Positions 47,372 to 60,545 of a stretch of DNA of 64,000 nucleotides are shown here, in pieces. Positions within the stretch are counted from its first letter, which is position 1. Every line of letters begins with the position of its first letter. The stretch lies in the NCBI GenBank assembly GCA_023678885.1, contig CM043005.1, positions 1,932,814-1,996,813 on the forward strand, given 5' to 3'. A program made the position numbers and the translations under genes. Below the pieces are notes generated by a model. The model saw only the letters and a program-made list of their open reading frames with translations. It searched no databases and had not been told where the DNA came from. Source of the stretch: Pogostemon cablin. Lineage: Eukaryota; Streptophyta; Magnoliopsida; Lamiales; Lamiaceae.

Positions 47372-50300
47372 TTAGATTGTTTAATTAGGAGACCACTAAA
47401 TTATTTGTTATCACTTTTAATTAGATTTTTTTTACTTTATTTTTTTATTAATTTATTTGAATATATTCTGACTCTGAATTATTTTTGAGGTACAAGAGAT
47501 GGAATTCTATGGAAATCAGAATGTTATGGTTCCTCCTCCATATATATTACATGGATGAGAGGTACTATGGTTATAATTTTCCAATGAATCAAGTTAAGTC
47601 AGATATGAAGATGAATGGTCTTGTGCTTACAATGGAAATTCATATCAACCTCATTAAGAGAACACTTATTCTACTTCGATCAAAACTACCCATGAATCCA
47701 AGAATTTGTTTGAAAAGTTGAAGGAGAAACAATAAGAGATGAAAAATGAACTAGAAGAGAGACAAAAGATCTTTGATTTTCTTATGCTTCATCTACGTCA
47801 ACTAGAGGAAAGAGTAGAGGTTTAAAAAGGGTTTGAGGAAGAAACTGTTGTTCCATCGCGCAATGGAATGCAGTCTGAAGGACCTAAGTTGTCGTTTGAA
47901 GAGTGAAAAAGCATTGATATAGTAGAGGAAATTTCTAAGGAGAGCTTACCCATAATCCTGTCTAAGGATCCATTAGAAGCAAGCCTAAGAGAATTTCTTA
48001 CTCATCCTACTACCATTACTGATGGCTTTCCTAGTGAGCTTTCTCTTTAATTCCTTGAATACTTACATGAATCAAATAATTGCAGGGACTTAAAAGGAGA
48101 AGAAGCAAGAGTTGAGGAACTAAAGTGTAAGGAGAGATTCCTTTCACTCGAGGAGGAAGTTACCGAGCACCTAAAACAAAAAAGGCAGAGGAAGATGATA
48201 AAGAAAAAGAGCAAAGTCAAGAAGCAACCGAAGATGACTTGAAGAATGAAATGAGCATTTCTAAACCTTTAAATTCTTTAAGTTGCATTGAATATGATGA
48301 TAATATTTTTAAGGATTTTGTTTTACCTAATGATTCCTCTTATATTCTTATGGACATGGTGATAGAAGAGAAGTTGGGAATATTTGTTGGAAGAAGGAAT
48401 AAGTGTTGGAATAGAATGGAGAGATTGATGAGATGTGATCAAAACATGGTTGGCAAAGTAAAGATAAATTTTAAGAATGCCAATGAGGTCATCCCTTGCC
48501 ACAAGTACATGATTGATGAAGAAGCATAAAGATTAGAGTACGATGGTAAGGATGAAAGATATCCATGGCCATTCTGATAAGTCTATTAATTTTTGTCGAG
48601 CTCATCGACGTTAAATAAGAGCACTTGGTGGGAGGCAACCCATCGTTTAAATGATTTATTTTATTTCATTTGTTGTGTCTTGTGTTAGGTGATTTATAAT
48701 CCAGGTGCGTACTTACACTTACGGTAATTACATCCTTTGAAACTTAGATTCAACTCACGTTTTCATCTAAGTTTGGAGGGTGTGATATTCTTCCCTTGTT
48801 CCAACCGCACCTAGGTATGTTTACTCTATGTGTGATGCTTGGAGGTCGATTTTTTTAAAATTTTAGAAATTTATTTCGATCTTTCGAATTTTTTTGCGAC
48901 TTTCCAAATGTCTTGTGTGTCTTGTGTGATTCTTAGATTTGGTGTGATTTTAATTTTGGTTGAAATTTTTTAGTTCTCATATGTTTTTACTAATTAGAGT
49001 GTTTAAGTGGTGATGAAAGAGAAGTGAATTCTATCTGAGACCTACACCTGATCGACATGAATAACTCGAGGAACTTGCAAGATTTGGAGGAGATAAATCA
49101 GGTGTCTTCGTTTCTTTATTATTAATTTTTATGGGATAGATTGTGTTGATTCTTGAGTAGTTGAGGTACTTGTATTTGTGTTTCTGGTTGTGTGCTTAGT
49201 ATGGGTTTATTTGTTATATTTCTACCAGAAATTCATATACTCTTGAAATTGATGAAGGAAGCGTACTTAAGTAATATTGTGATATGAACTTCTCTGTGTA
49301 CTTGTGAGATATTGCTTACTATTAAGAATGCTCTGTTACTTGTTAAAAATCATGTGAGATATTGAGCCTTTAGATCATGTACATAATCATATGATGTTTC
49401 TTTTCTGGTGAGTATCGTTCTTGTGTGTGTATTCTAGAACTTGGCTCTTGTCTTACTTGAGACCGCATGTTATGTTAGATGATGGGAGATGATTTTAGGT
49501 CATCCTTAAATTTATGAGTCGCTTAGCTAAATAATTCTCTACCATATGATTGTTTATAGTTAGTTAGCCCCGTTGAGCCTTAAAATCTCATTCTTTGGCA
49601 ACATACGAGAAATAACCACTTTGAGTATTTTAATGATTTTTTTAGTCTTGATTGTCCATCATGAAAATAATTAAAGGCTTTTCAAAGTGAGTTGATGGAG
49701 TTTGATAACAGCTTGGGAAGGAAAAAAATTAGTGTTGAAATAGTGATTGAGCTTGAGAATGCATCTAAGGAAATCCAAGGAGTAGTGATTAAATCTAGTA
49801 CTACATTAAAACAAATATCCTAGAGTAGTACTTGAATCTAATACCCTATGGAGGATGTGAGAGGTAGTGCCCAAAATTGTTACCTCAAAAGAAGAAGAAA
49901 ATGAAAAAAGGAAGGAAAAATGTATATGTTGTGTGTGGAAGAGAAAAATTGAGGAGTTGAGGAGGATGATGTGCTTAATTGAAGTGAGTAAAAATAACGA
50001 AAGATCATAATGGATTGCGACTTGATTGATCAAAGTTTTGAGTCACTTATCTATATATTTTCTACCTTAACCAAAGAGCCAACATTACATCCTATTAAAA
50101 GTTCTTTTTGATCCCATTGTCGAATCATACTTTAAGTGGTGGTGAGTTTGAGACTTTTGGCAAGCTTATGGTTACGCATGCACTTGAATTGACTTTGAGC
50201 GTAAACACCATATCCATAAGTGTACATCTTTTACACTAGAGTGCGAGTGATATACTTCCCGTAAGAATAAGTTAATGGAGCATTTTAATTGGTGGTGATT

Positions 50301-50487
50301 GTCTTAACTTGTATGCTATGAATGAATTATTGCATGTAATGAGAGTTTCATGACCGGAGTTAATGACAATTGTATGTTGAATAGCCTAGTAGTAATATCC
50401 CTTTTATTTCATTAGATTTTCACACTATCTTTCTTCATAGTTCGATTTCATTGTTCGGGGACGAACATCATCTTAAGTTTGGGGGGT
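47372..50487 (+). mobile_element. Internal region 2 of the F array
   Basis: This is a close copy of internal 1, with private differences: a TAA stop in SLEFLEYL at about 48048, and about 30 bp near 49088-49118 that internal 1 lacks. The longest open stretch is 48239-48529 (NEMSISKPLNSLSCIEYDDN to YMIDEEA), which ends just before the post-coding block; I do not recognise it. The internal purine tract is at 48767-48780 and the 3' purine tract at 50475-50487. No enzyme is encoded. Confidence 0.8.
48602..48645 (+). other. Conserved post-coding block, F internal 2
   Basis: TCATCGACGTTAAATAAGAG, CACTT, then GGTGGGAGGCAACCCA; one G to A change falls in the GCGCTT core. Confidence 0.8.
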
Positions 50488-52313
50488 TTTTAGTGTGAAA
50501 ATTTGCATGTTTCAGGGCCCAATTTAGCACCATTTTGTGAAATTTATGTTCGTATTTTAGCACTAAATGATTAATTTTCATATATTTAATATATTAGTGC
50601 ATTTGAGGTGTTATTTTGTATTTTTAGGTAGAAAACGGATTAAAAGTGCAAAGTTGGAATGAAGAGTGAAATCATGAAAGAATATTGAAAAACGCATGTC
50701 CAATTTGTATAATTTTTTTGTATTTTTGTAGAGGTTCAAACTAATTATGTGATATATTGTTGGAAAGATACAGAAGAGAAGGTCATTTTGGCTCAAGAAA
50801 AACCTCAATTGGAGGAAAGATGAGGGAGTTATGATCAAAACGGTGAAGGAGCGCAAGCAGTGCCGACCAGCGCGACTCGTGCCAATTTTTTACGATTTGT
50901 GCCCTTCAAACGTTAGAGTTTTTTTAAGTTCTTTATATGGATAGAAATTTAAGGAAGAGAGGATTGCGTGAGTGCAAAAATCACCTCAATCGGAATTCGA
51001 ATAAAGAAATTATGAGCAAAATCGTGAGGTCGCGCAATCTGCTGACCAGTGGCACAACCCAGCAGCCCAATTTTTGGCCCGTTCGTGATTTTATGTGAAA
51101 AAGCCCTATGTTTAGGTGGAATTCGAATTTTATCAGCTTTCAACTATAAAAGGAGCCCTTGGGAGTCCCAAAATAATAACTCTCCACCATGCCCTTTGGA
51201 CTACACAATCTTAACCATCACCTTCCGCCATCCATCTCTACCATTCACCCGTCTTTCACCTATCACCCTTACACTCAATCACGGTGTTTACTACTTGAGA
51301 AGGTGAACGGAGGAGGATCATCAAGACATAAAGAGAAGACGGAGAATTATTCCTGACAAGAATTTTTTTTCTTTCTTTAATTTCTTATTGTTGATTTATA
51401 GACTCATGGGTAAGTTTCATTCCATAGACATGGTTGTTGTTTGTAACACCATGGGCTAGTTCTTTTCTGGATAGTTTTAGGTTTTGAAGGTTGAACTAGA
51501 TTGAATTGATGACCTAGACTATATTATGGATTTCTACATTATTCTTATTCCCTTATTAATGCTTTGATTGAGACTTATATTTTTGTTTTATATGGTCTGC
51601 CCTCATTCATGATATGTTATTGTCTTATGCATATTTATGCTTGTTGCTTGTGCCATAAAGTGATTATATTTGTCTATTTGTTATGTTTAAAGGGATCTAA
51701 CCATATTACCTTTATTCATTAGAATAATTAATATTTGACACTTAATATATTTATTAATTATCATTCTAGAGGATTTGGTTTCTTAGATTGTTAGGTGGAA
51801 ACCGAGGTTTTATTCTTAAGTATCTATAAAGAGAAGTCTAGTACTCTAGCCTTTAATGAAATTTTGCATGAAGTACCTAGAAAGAGAGTATGAATTATTC
51901 GTCTGCATCTGAGGGTTTGAACCAGATTTATGTGTTAAATTTACTTTAAAAGAGGGATTTAATATAGTTATGTGATTACTTCCATAAAATCTGCAGGAAT
52001 TATAACCGATTATCTAGTGATTTAATATGACTAATTTAAACTGAATTTCCTAGAGCTATCTTGTCTTCTCTCTTGAAACACTTTCGATTGTTAGTGGTTT
52101 TTATTTTTATATATTTTATTTTTCAACATAATTGGATTAATAATTTCCAAACTTAGAAAAGGTTGCTTTGTCTTAATTATTGGTGGTGCAAATTATATTT
52201 ATGTGGTAATATGTTTAGCTCTAATCCCTTGGGTTCGATAATTTAATTTAGTCACACGCTGAAACTGCAATTGATTCCCTACACTTAGGGACGCACAAAA
52301 AGGTCAACAAGCA
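50488..52313 (+). repeat. LTR3 of the F array
   Basis: It follows AAGTTTGGGGGGTT; the first bases are eroded (TTTTAGTG where the others have TGTTTAGTG). It ends CAACAAGCA next to the target duplication TCGAG. Confidence 0.92.
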
Positions 52314-52318
52314 TCGAG
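52314..52318. repeat. Target-site duplication of the F array, right copy
   Basis: TCGAG, identical to 40605-40609. Confidence 0.9.
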
Positions 52319-52660
52319 CTAGATGAGTTTGGTCGAACTGGGTGCCTAAAAATGGGATTAGTCTATCCAGTTCAGAGAGTACTGGTTCGACCGTAGTTCG
52401 ACCAGAGAGGTCTGGTCGAACTGTAGAGTTTCAGTCGAACTGGGGCTCTGTAAACTGAACTAGATTTTTTGGCTCAACAGGTGTTGGTTCAACCGTAGCT
52501 CGACCATAAAGGTCTGCTCGAGCTGCAGAGCTTTGGTCGAACTGTGAGCCAGAAAACAGAGCATCGTTTTTCTTTTTTTTCAAAAGTTGCTCGACCATAG
52601 TCCGACCTGCATGTCTGATCGAGCTGGATGAGTCTGGTCAAGCTAGGGCTCTGCTCTCCT
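52319..52660. repeat. GTTCGACC tandem array between gag and protease of element B
   Basis: With 40569-40609 on the far side of F, this makes about four diverged units of roughly 100 bp (units start near 52385, 52488 and 52590). Each carries GGTTCGACCGTAGTTCGACC, a GGTCTGGTCGAACTG and a CTGTAAACTGAAC-like end. In one minus-strand frame the units translate to a recurring FTE-QFDQ / VRPDLSGRTTVE pattern, so the array may have been part of the polyprotein. Confidence 0.8.
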
Positions 52661-54058
52661 TATTTTTGACCATATGCTTCATCTGCTTTGACAAGTCCTC
52701 ATGATTTGAGTCAATTTTTGCTTCAAGACTATCCACCCTTGCATCATTCCTAGCCACATAACGGTTCACCATATCCTCCAAATCAGGTTTTCCTTCTTCC
52801 GTCTCAGCACTAGGATTAACACCAACAGGAGGTTGCATCACTGCGTTTGGATTGCTCCATGAAAATTCTGGCCTCCTTAGTTGTTGATAGTTACCTGGGA
52901 GACCATGATTGTTGTAGTTCCCTTGGTAATTCCTATTTCCTTGATTGTTCGGATATCTCATTCCTTGAATACTTTGTCCCATGGCATAGTTTGCCTCTTC
53001 TAATTCCTCTTGGATCAATCTTTCTTCACCGTCATCCTGTTGCATCATCATTGGTACTCACTGTGACAACTCAGTAATCTGCTTTTGCTGAGATTCAAGT
53101 AGCTTATTGATATTAACCAAGTTATAGACAATCTCATCTTCCCAACTCGACTTAACCATGGTGTGTTCAACATGTGCTACCTTTCCAAGGACATAGGTTC
53201 CTCTAACTCTATCAGTAGGTCAATCTCTTAAATTCATCGAAATATCCTCAAAGAGCTTTTCAGCCTCAACGGGTGTCTTCGCAAGTAATGCTCCATTCGA
53301 TGAAGCATCGAGCAGAACACGAGAATCACAATCCAACCCATTGTAAAATATACTAATATATTGAGTTTTTGACAATCCATGTTGCGGACACCTTCTGAGC
53401 ATGTACTTGAATCTATCCCATACTTCATGAAATTTATCATTATCACCGATAGCAAATTGATTGATTTCTTATTCATCTTAAACACCTTTGAAGGTGGCAT
53501 GTATCGCTCCAAGAACTTCACTTTCAATTGCTCTCATGTAGTACATTCAACAACACTAAGAGTGTCATACCAATCTCTTGCTCTTTCAGTAAGCAAAAAT
53601 TTAAATAAGATGATCCTCCTCGCATCTTCATGAGTTCCTGCATCCTTTTGTGTACTTGCATAACCAAGAAACTTATTAAGATGTTGTTGAGGATCCTCGA
53701 AAGTCCCCCCAGAGAATGAGTTTTTTTCTATCATGCTGATAAGAGTGGGGTGAAGATCAAAATCGGCATCGCCACCACGCGCTTCTAACAGCCCAACATT
53801 GCCCCCTCTGTTATTCTTAAAAACTTCATCCAGATTTACCCTATCTTGGGCCATGTTGACTGCTTCTGTTTCTGACTTGTCTTTGGTTGCAGCTTCAATC
53901 GTTTCCAAGTTTGGTACTTCAACTTCAACTCCTAAATTAAGAGCTTCAGCTGCTTCCACGTTCTTATTCTTCTTTTTTTTTCCCTTCTTCTTCCTTGATG
54001 ATGCTCCAATTTTCGGATCAAAAGGCGCTAGTGTTGCTCCCTTCGACCAAGTGTGCAT
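52638..54058 (-). pseudogene. gag: gag of Athila element B, broken
   Basis: It starts at 54058 (MHTWSKGATLAPFD) with a lysine-rich patch (SSRKKKGKKKKNKN). The gag core follows: NSFSGGTFEDPQQHLNKFLG, DARRIILFKFLLTERARDWY, then a TGA where the family has Trp (CTT-stop-EQLKVKFLERYMPPSK), a frameshift near 53470, and MLRRCPQHGLSKTQYISIFY with LLDASSNGALLAKTPVEAE. A second stop after SMNLRD leads to the tail (53051-52638): RYPNNQGNRNYQGNYNNHGL, FSWSNPNAVMQPPVGVNPSA and a DARVDSLEAKIDSNHEDLSK coiled-coil-like end. No zinc knuckle. It lies just inside the PBS and 5' LTR. It packages element RNA in living relatives; this copy is dead. Confidence 0.9.
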
Positions 54059-54148
54059 ACACCTAAGAATAATTCAGCATTAGAAATTAAAGACTAGTAT
54101 AAAGTAGTTTCAATTAAACTAGAAATAATAAAATCGATGAGGACAATC

Positions 54149-54166
54149 ATCCCCGGCAATGGCACT
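54149..54166 (-). other. Primer binding site of element B
   Basis: The minus strand reads TAGTGCCATTGCCGGGGA, the tRNA-Asp-type site with three C/G to T/A transitions. A six-base spacer (AGTTTC) separates it from the LTR. Confidence 0.8.
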
Positions 54167-54173
54167 AGAAACT

Positions 54174-55836
54174 TGATGGGCGTTTTCTCAACACACAATT
54201 AATCCCCAAATATGAAGGATGTGATTGTAGCTTAGATAAGCGACCAAGTTATACATCGAACCCAAAGGACGGATGATTATCAATTTATTACTAACTAAAT
54301 TAAAAGAAACTATTGTTTGGAAATTTGATTGGATAATTATTATTAAACTAATAAACAGATTAACAAAATAACATTAAAATAAAGGAGGTAGAGAATAAAC
54401 GAGAGTTGACAAGTGAGAAGATAGGTAGCTCTTCAGGCCATCCAGTTTCACTAATTAATCTCCCTTCTATGTGTCAATGTCCAACTCTGCCTTGCAGAAT
54501 ATGGACGCATCACTAAACCATACAAATCTACTCTATAGACACAAGCAGATAAGTGTGTAACACGTGTGAATTACCTCGGAGCAAGAACATAATTACACCC
54601 CCTTTCTAAGTACTATCAGCATCAATTATTTCTCGTGCACTAAGTACTCTAACCCGATATGATCTCCATTTTTAGGTACTATATAATTATCCTCTTTATC
54701 CTGCTTACTAACCCGAATTCAATTCAATTAATAAGTATTTATATAAGATAGTTCTAATGAAGCTTCGAAGTCCCTTCACTTAGAATCATAACATAGAATC
54801 CTGCTCAGCAATGAACGCACTCAATCAATAACCCAGATACGTATTCAGACTCTACATAACAGTTAATGATGCACAAAATAACTCTGAGTATGAATTAAAA
54901 ATACATTGTCTTATATAAAATAATTCCACAAATAGTGTTGTATGGAGTATACACACGGACGTTCAATTAACTAGATAAAACCTTCATAAACCCTAGAACT
55001 ACCAAAGCAGTTCTAGCCCATGACATTTTGAAGGACGTTCATGGTGTTTGGACAGATCTTATCCATAGTCTTGAAAATTATAAGAAAGATTAAGTTGCGT
55101 AGTAAACCCTAGATGTGGGCTTCGTCGCTTCTCACTCCGTCTTGAATCTCCACTTGGTTCTCACTTGATTCGCTACACGAATCTCTCTCTACAACTCCTG
55201 CAGATGGAGTTAGGATTTGGTTGTGATGTAGGATGGATGTGGAATCTAACTCACTTTTCAAATATGATCTGTATCCCTTTTTATACTTGTAACTTCTCCT
55301 CATGGACCTTTACTAGGCTTTTTCGTAGAAAACACGCACATGCACGCACTGGAGATGAAATCCCAATGCTTTGGCGCTGATGTGTCCCAGTTCGACCAAC
55401 CTGGACTTTGTCGAACTGGACCCCCTTGGTTGAACCACGTTCGAGCTGCGTGTCTGTAAACTAGACTTCGTCTCACGTTTGCAACTCAACTTGACTTATG
55501 CAGTTCGACTTGGCTTCACTTGGTCGAACTGTACCTCCTTGGTCGAACAACCTCTCTGTAAACTGAAACACCCCAGTTCGACTTCACTTGTGTAGTTCGA
55601 CTAGGCTGAGCTTGATCGAACTGCATCTCTCTGGTCGAACTACGCCTCGAAAAATGTATTTTCTAATTTCGAGCACTTCTGACCTATTTTCATATACAAA
55701 TATGCTCAAATAGCCTCAATAGCATCTAATTCGTGGATTCTCCCTAAAAAACCTGATTTGTCTTGATAATAGAACAAATCATACTCAATTTTCACCCAAA
55801 TCGGAGCACAAAATACGTGAATTATCACTCTCATCA
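54174..55836 (-). repeat. 5' LTR of Athila element B
   Basis: TGATGGGCG to CTCTCATCA on the plus strand, 1663 bp, pairing with 26233-27815. The GTTCGACC array is at 55389-55648. The flanking ATGG (55837-55840) repeats ATGG at 26229-26232, a probable four-base or imperfect five-base target duplication. Confidence 0.93.
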
Positions 55837-55841
55837 ATGGG

Positions 55842-56162
55842 CTAGAAATCGAATCCTGAAATATTTTCATTATCCATTAATTTAAGTAATGAAAATGCTA
55901 GTGGTGGTTCTTCGTCAACACGAAGGCCTGATGGTGTGAAGAAAAGCAAAATGAAAACATGTCTGTTTATTTAAACTCAATTTATAAAAACAATGTCAAA
56001 ATTCAAGAGATGATGATGGCCTCAATTTCTCAAAGGGATCAAGATATTGAGTTGTGAAGGGAAAGAATTGAAGAACAAAAAAAAATGATTGAATCACAAA
56101 AATATCTAGCAAAAGCAATTAAAATGGCAGAGGAAAATAAGATTCTAACGATGAATTTGTAA
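55842..56162 (+). pseudogene. ORF1-like (NAM-associated C-terminal) relic of the PIF/Harbinger element
   Basis: The plus strand gives NENASGGSSSTRRPDGVKKS then KMK, a stop and shift near 55970, and from about 55990 NNVKIQEMMMASISQRDQDI, a TGA, then ERIEEQKKMIESQKYLAKAI and a stop at 56160-56162. A charged RRPxGxKKSK stretch followed by a long helical end is typical of the C-terminus of the Myb/NAM-associated ORF1 that accompanies PIF/Harbinger transposases. It points away from the transposase at 16047-16985; the Myb-like N-terminal part is not found. Confidence 0.65.
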
Positions 56163-57432
56163 ACCTTTTTTTATTCCCGTCGACGTAAATACTTCTGAAG
56201 AGAACAAGAATATATAAGTTCAACAACAAGCAAGTACGTTTAATAGGTTTGGTGGGTATTTTCAAGATTTTGGAGGTTTCGAAAGTAATCTTTGTAATTA
56301 TTAGAAGTGTTGTTTATCTAATTATTAATATTACATCAATATGTTTTCATGTAATTTAATTTAATATAATTTTGTAATTTATGATTTTAAGTATTTTATG
56401 CAATATGTTTCTTCATTATTTATTTTTAAATTAATAAATTATAATTTTTAAATAACAAAAATTATTTTGATTATTATATTAATAAATATTTATTGATAAA
56501 AATAATTTATAATTATATATTTATAATTTATTACTTTGTTTAAAATTAAAAAAAATAAATTAATTTAATTTTTCACTTTTAAAAAAATTAAATTTTCTCT
56601 TAAATATTTATATAAATTAATAATTAATTTATTTTATTTAAAATTATAATAATTAATTTATTTTAATTAAAATTATAATAAAAAATAAATAGTGGGATTT
56701 TAAAATACATCTAAAATTATTTAGAATACATGCACACAAATTTTACATAATAAATTTTTTTTTTTTTTTAAAAAAAAAAAAAGTGATGTGGAGTTAGGGA
56801 TAGTAACCCCTACATGTAGGGAGTCTGTTCATTTCCCCTTCAATAGCATGGCGTGTGTCGTTCTGCTGGAGGATATTTTTGTGCTGGAATAGAGATATAA
56901 AGATTCTAGCTCTTACATTTCTCATTTTAATAGACCAGATCAAAAAAAAAAAATTTATATAACTTCAAGAATTAAAACACAACACTAATAAAATTCCTCA
57001 CTTTACACTAAAATATTATAATTTTTAATTCAATACATATTAAAATACTTATATCCCTACTAATCACAACACTATCACAATAATTTATTTCCGTACTAAA
57101 GTCCTTACTAAGTGTGTTTAGTTGGTGGATACTGACAACTCAAAGCTAGATATTCATATTACTACTGAACCCATGTGTTTGGTGGGTTGGGTTGGCCCAA
57201 TTATAGCTACATACAACTAAGGACCTTAGTACGCCATTACTGGGCTTTAAATGTTAAATAAATATCTGACACCATATCCTCTATGACTAATAAGAATAAA
57301 TTATTCTTTCTATGAAAAAAATACTCCCTCCACTAGTGGCAAATTTTCCTTTCTGATCTTTGACGTGTACACTCGACATAAAAATAGCTTATAAACATTT
57401 AAAATATATATTTTTTAAAATACCACAATTTT
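56163..57432. other. AT-rich flank, no gene
   Basis: This probably includes the right non-coding part of the PIF/Harbinger element; the terminal inverted repeat cannot be set because its left end is lost. A T-run/A-run pair at about 56755-56785 could fold on itself. A single MITE-like end (ACTCCCTCCACTAGTGGCAAA) sits at 57324-57345. Confidence 0.4.
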
Positions 57433-57681
57433 ATACTCTCTCCGTCCGCTCCAAAGAATCTCATTTTTTCATTTTGGGCATCCGCCCCCAGGATCTCATT
57501 TCTTTTTTTACACATATGGAACCCACACACACCTACTAATACAACTAAAAAATGAGACACATACCTCCACTAATAAACTACCCACTACACATTAAATAAT
57601 AATATTTCTTAATTCGTGCCAAAAAGCAAATGGCAGCCATTGTGGCGCCAAAAAGCAAATGATAGTCATTGTGAGGTAGTA
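57433..57681. mobile_element. Stowaway-like MITE with internal 29-bp duplication
   Basis: The left end is TACTCTCTCCGTCCGCTCC; the right end is GAGGTAGTA. The right arm carries a duplicated unit GCCAAAAAGCAAATG (57618 and 57647, period 29), so the inverted repeat is poorly kept on that side. The interior shows the usual 'acacacctactaatacaac' segment. Confidence 0.65.
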
Positions 57682-58253
57682 CTACATAACATAGCCAAAA
57701 TCAACAATATGATACTCTTCATTCTATTAAAAACTTACAATACTTTACTATATTATCGAGAAAAAAAAAACTTTCTTAGAGAATTTGTTAAAAATGTTCC
57801 AAATAGTTGATCATGAAAAATAGCACTCAACAAATAATTGATAATGAACTATTTAAAGAGACATCTTATGATGTCACTTTTTTTCTCAAATTGGGTGTCC
57901 CTTTGCCTTTCTTAAATTGGGTGCAACACAGTGGGCAACTCAAGTCAGCATGGAGTTACTACGTAAGAACATATATATATTTTATGGTAGAACATATATA
58001 TCATGTGCTCTAAACTTGGAAGTGAAGAATGGAACGCCATCACGGCGACAGATCCAAGCAACATAAAAATCTATAAAAGCTTAGGCCTTGGCAAATGCAG
58101 TATAACTAATGGGTCCTCAAAAGTCAAAACAACAGTATGAAAATCAATCAAGAAACTTTAAATCAAAAACAAATACTACAAAATAATCACTAGGTGCGGG
58201 AGACCTCAGCCTAGAACAGTATAAAAATGTCCATAAAGACCCTTGGCTGAGGC
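57682..58253. other. 3' flank and 3' untranslated region of RPS18
   Basis: The part next to the stop codon (about 58020-58253) is the probable 3' untranslated region of the minus-strand RPS18 gene. The rest is AT-rich with no credible gene. Confidence 0.5.
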
Positions 58254-60265
<2,012 letters not shown>

Positions 60266-60329
60266 TTTAGGGCTTCAGATCGGGCAGCGGGAGTATATTT
60301 AATCTTCGACGGCAGCTCCGCTTAGACAG

Positions 60330-60338
60330 AAACCCTAA
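60330..60338 (-). promoter_or_regulatory. Telo-box in the RPS18 promoter/leader
   Basis: AAACCCTAA, 65 bp upstream of the ATG. Telo-boxes near the transcription start are a known hallmark of plant ribosomal-protein promoters and support co-regulation of this gene with other translation genes. Confidence 0.75.
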
Positions 60339-60365
60339 AATTTGGTTTATGGAGTAATCTATAGT

Positions 60366-60512
60366 AGCCAGAGACAGTCTTGCTGTTCAGTCCTAATATT
60401 TAGATGAAATTAACTTTAGGCACTGCATTTTCGAGTAATAGCAGAACAATGCCACAAAGTCCAAAGATAAGATTTACCACATGTTATTTTTTTCATGAAT
60501 AGTTACATAAAA

Positions 60513-60545
<33 letters not shown>

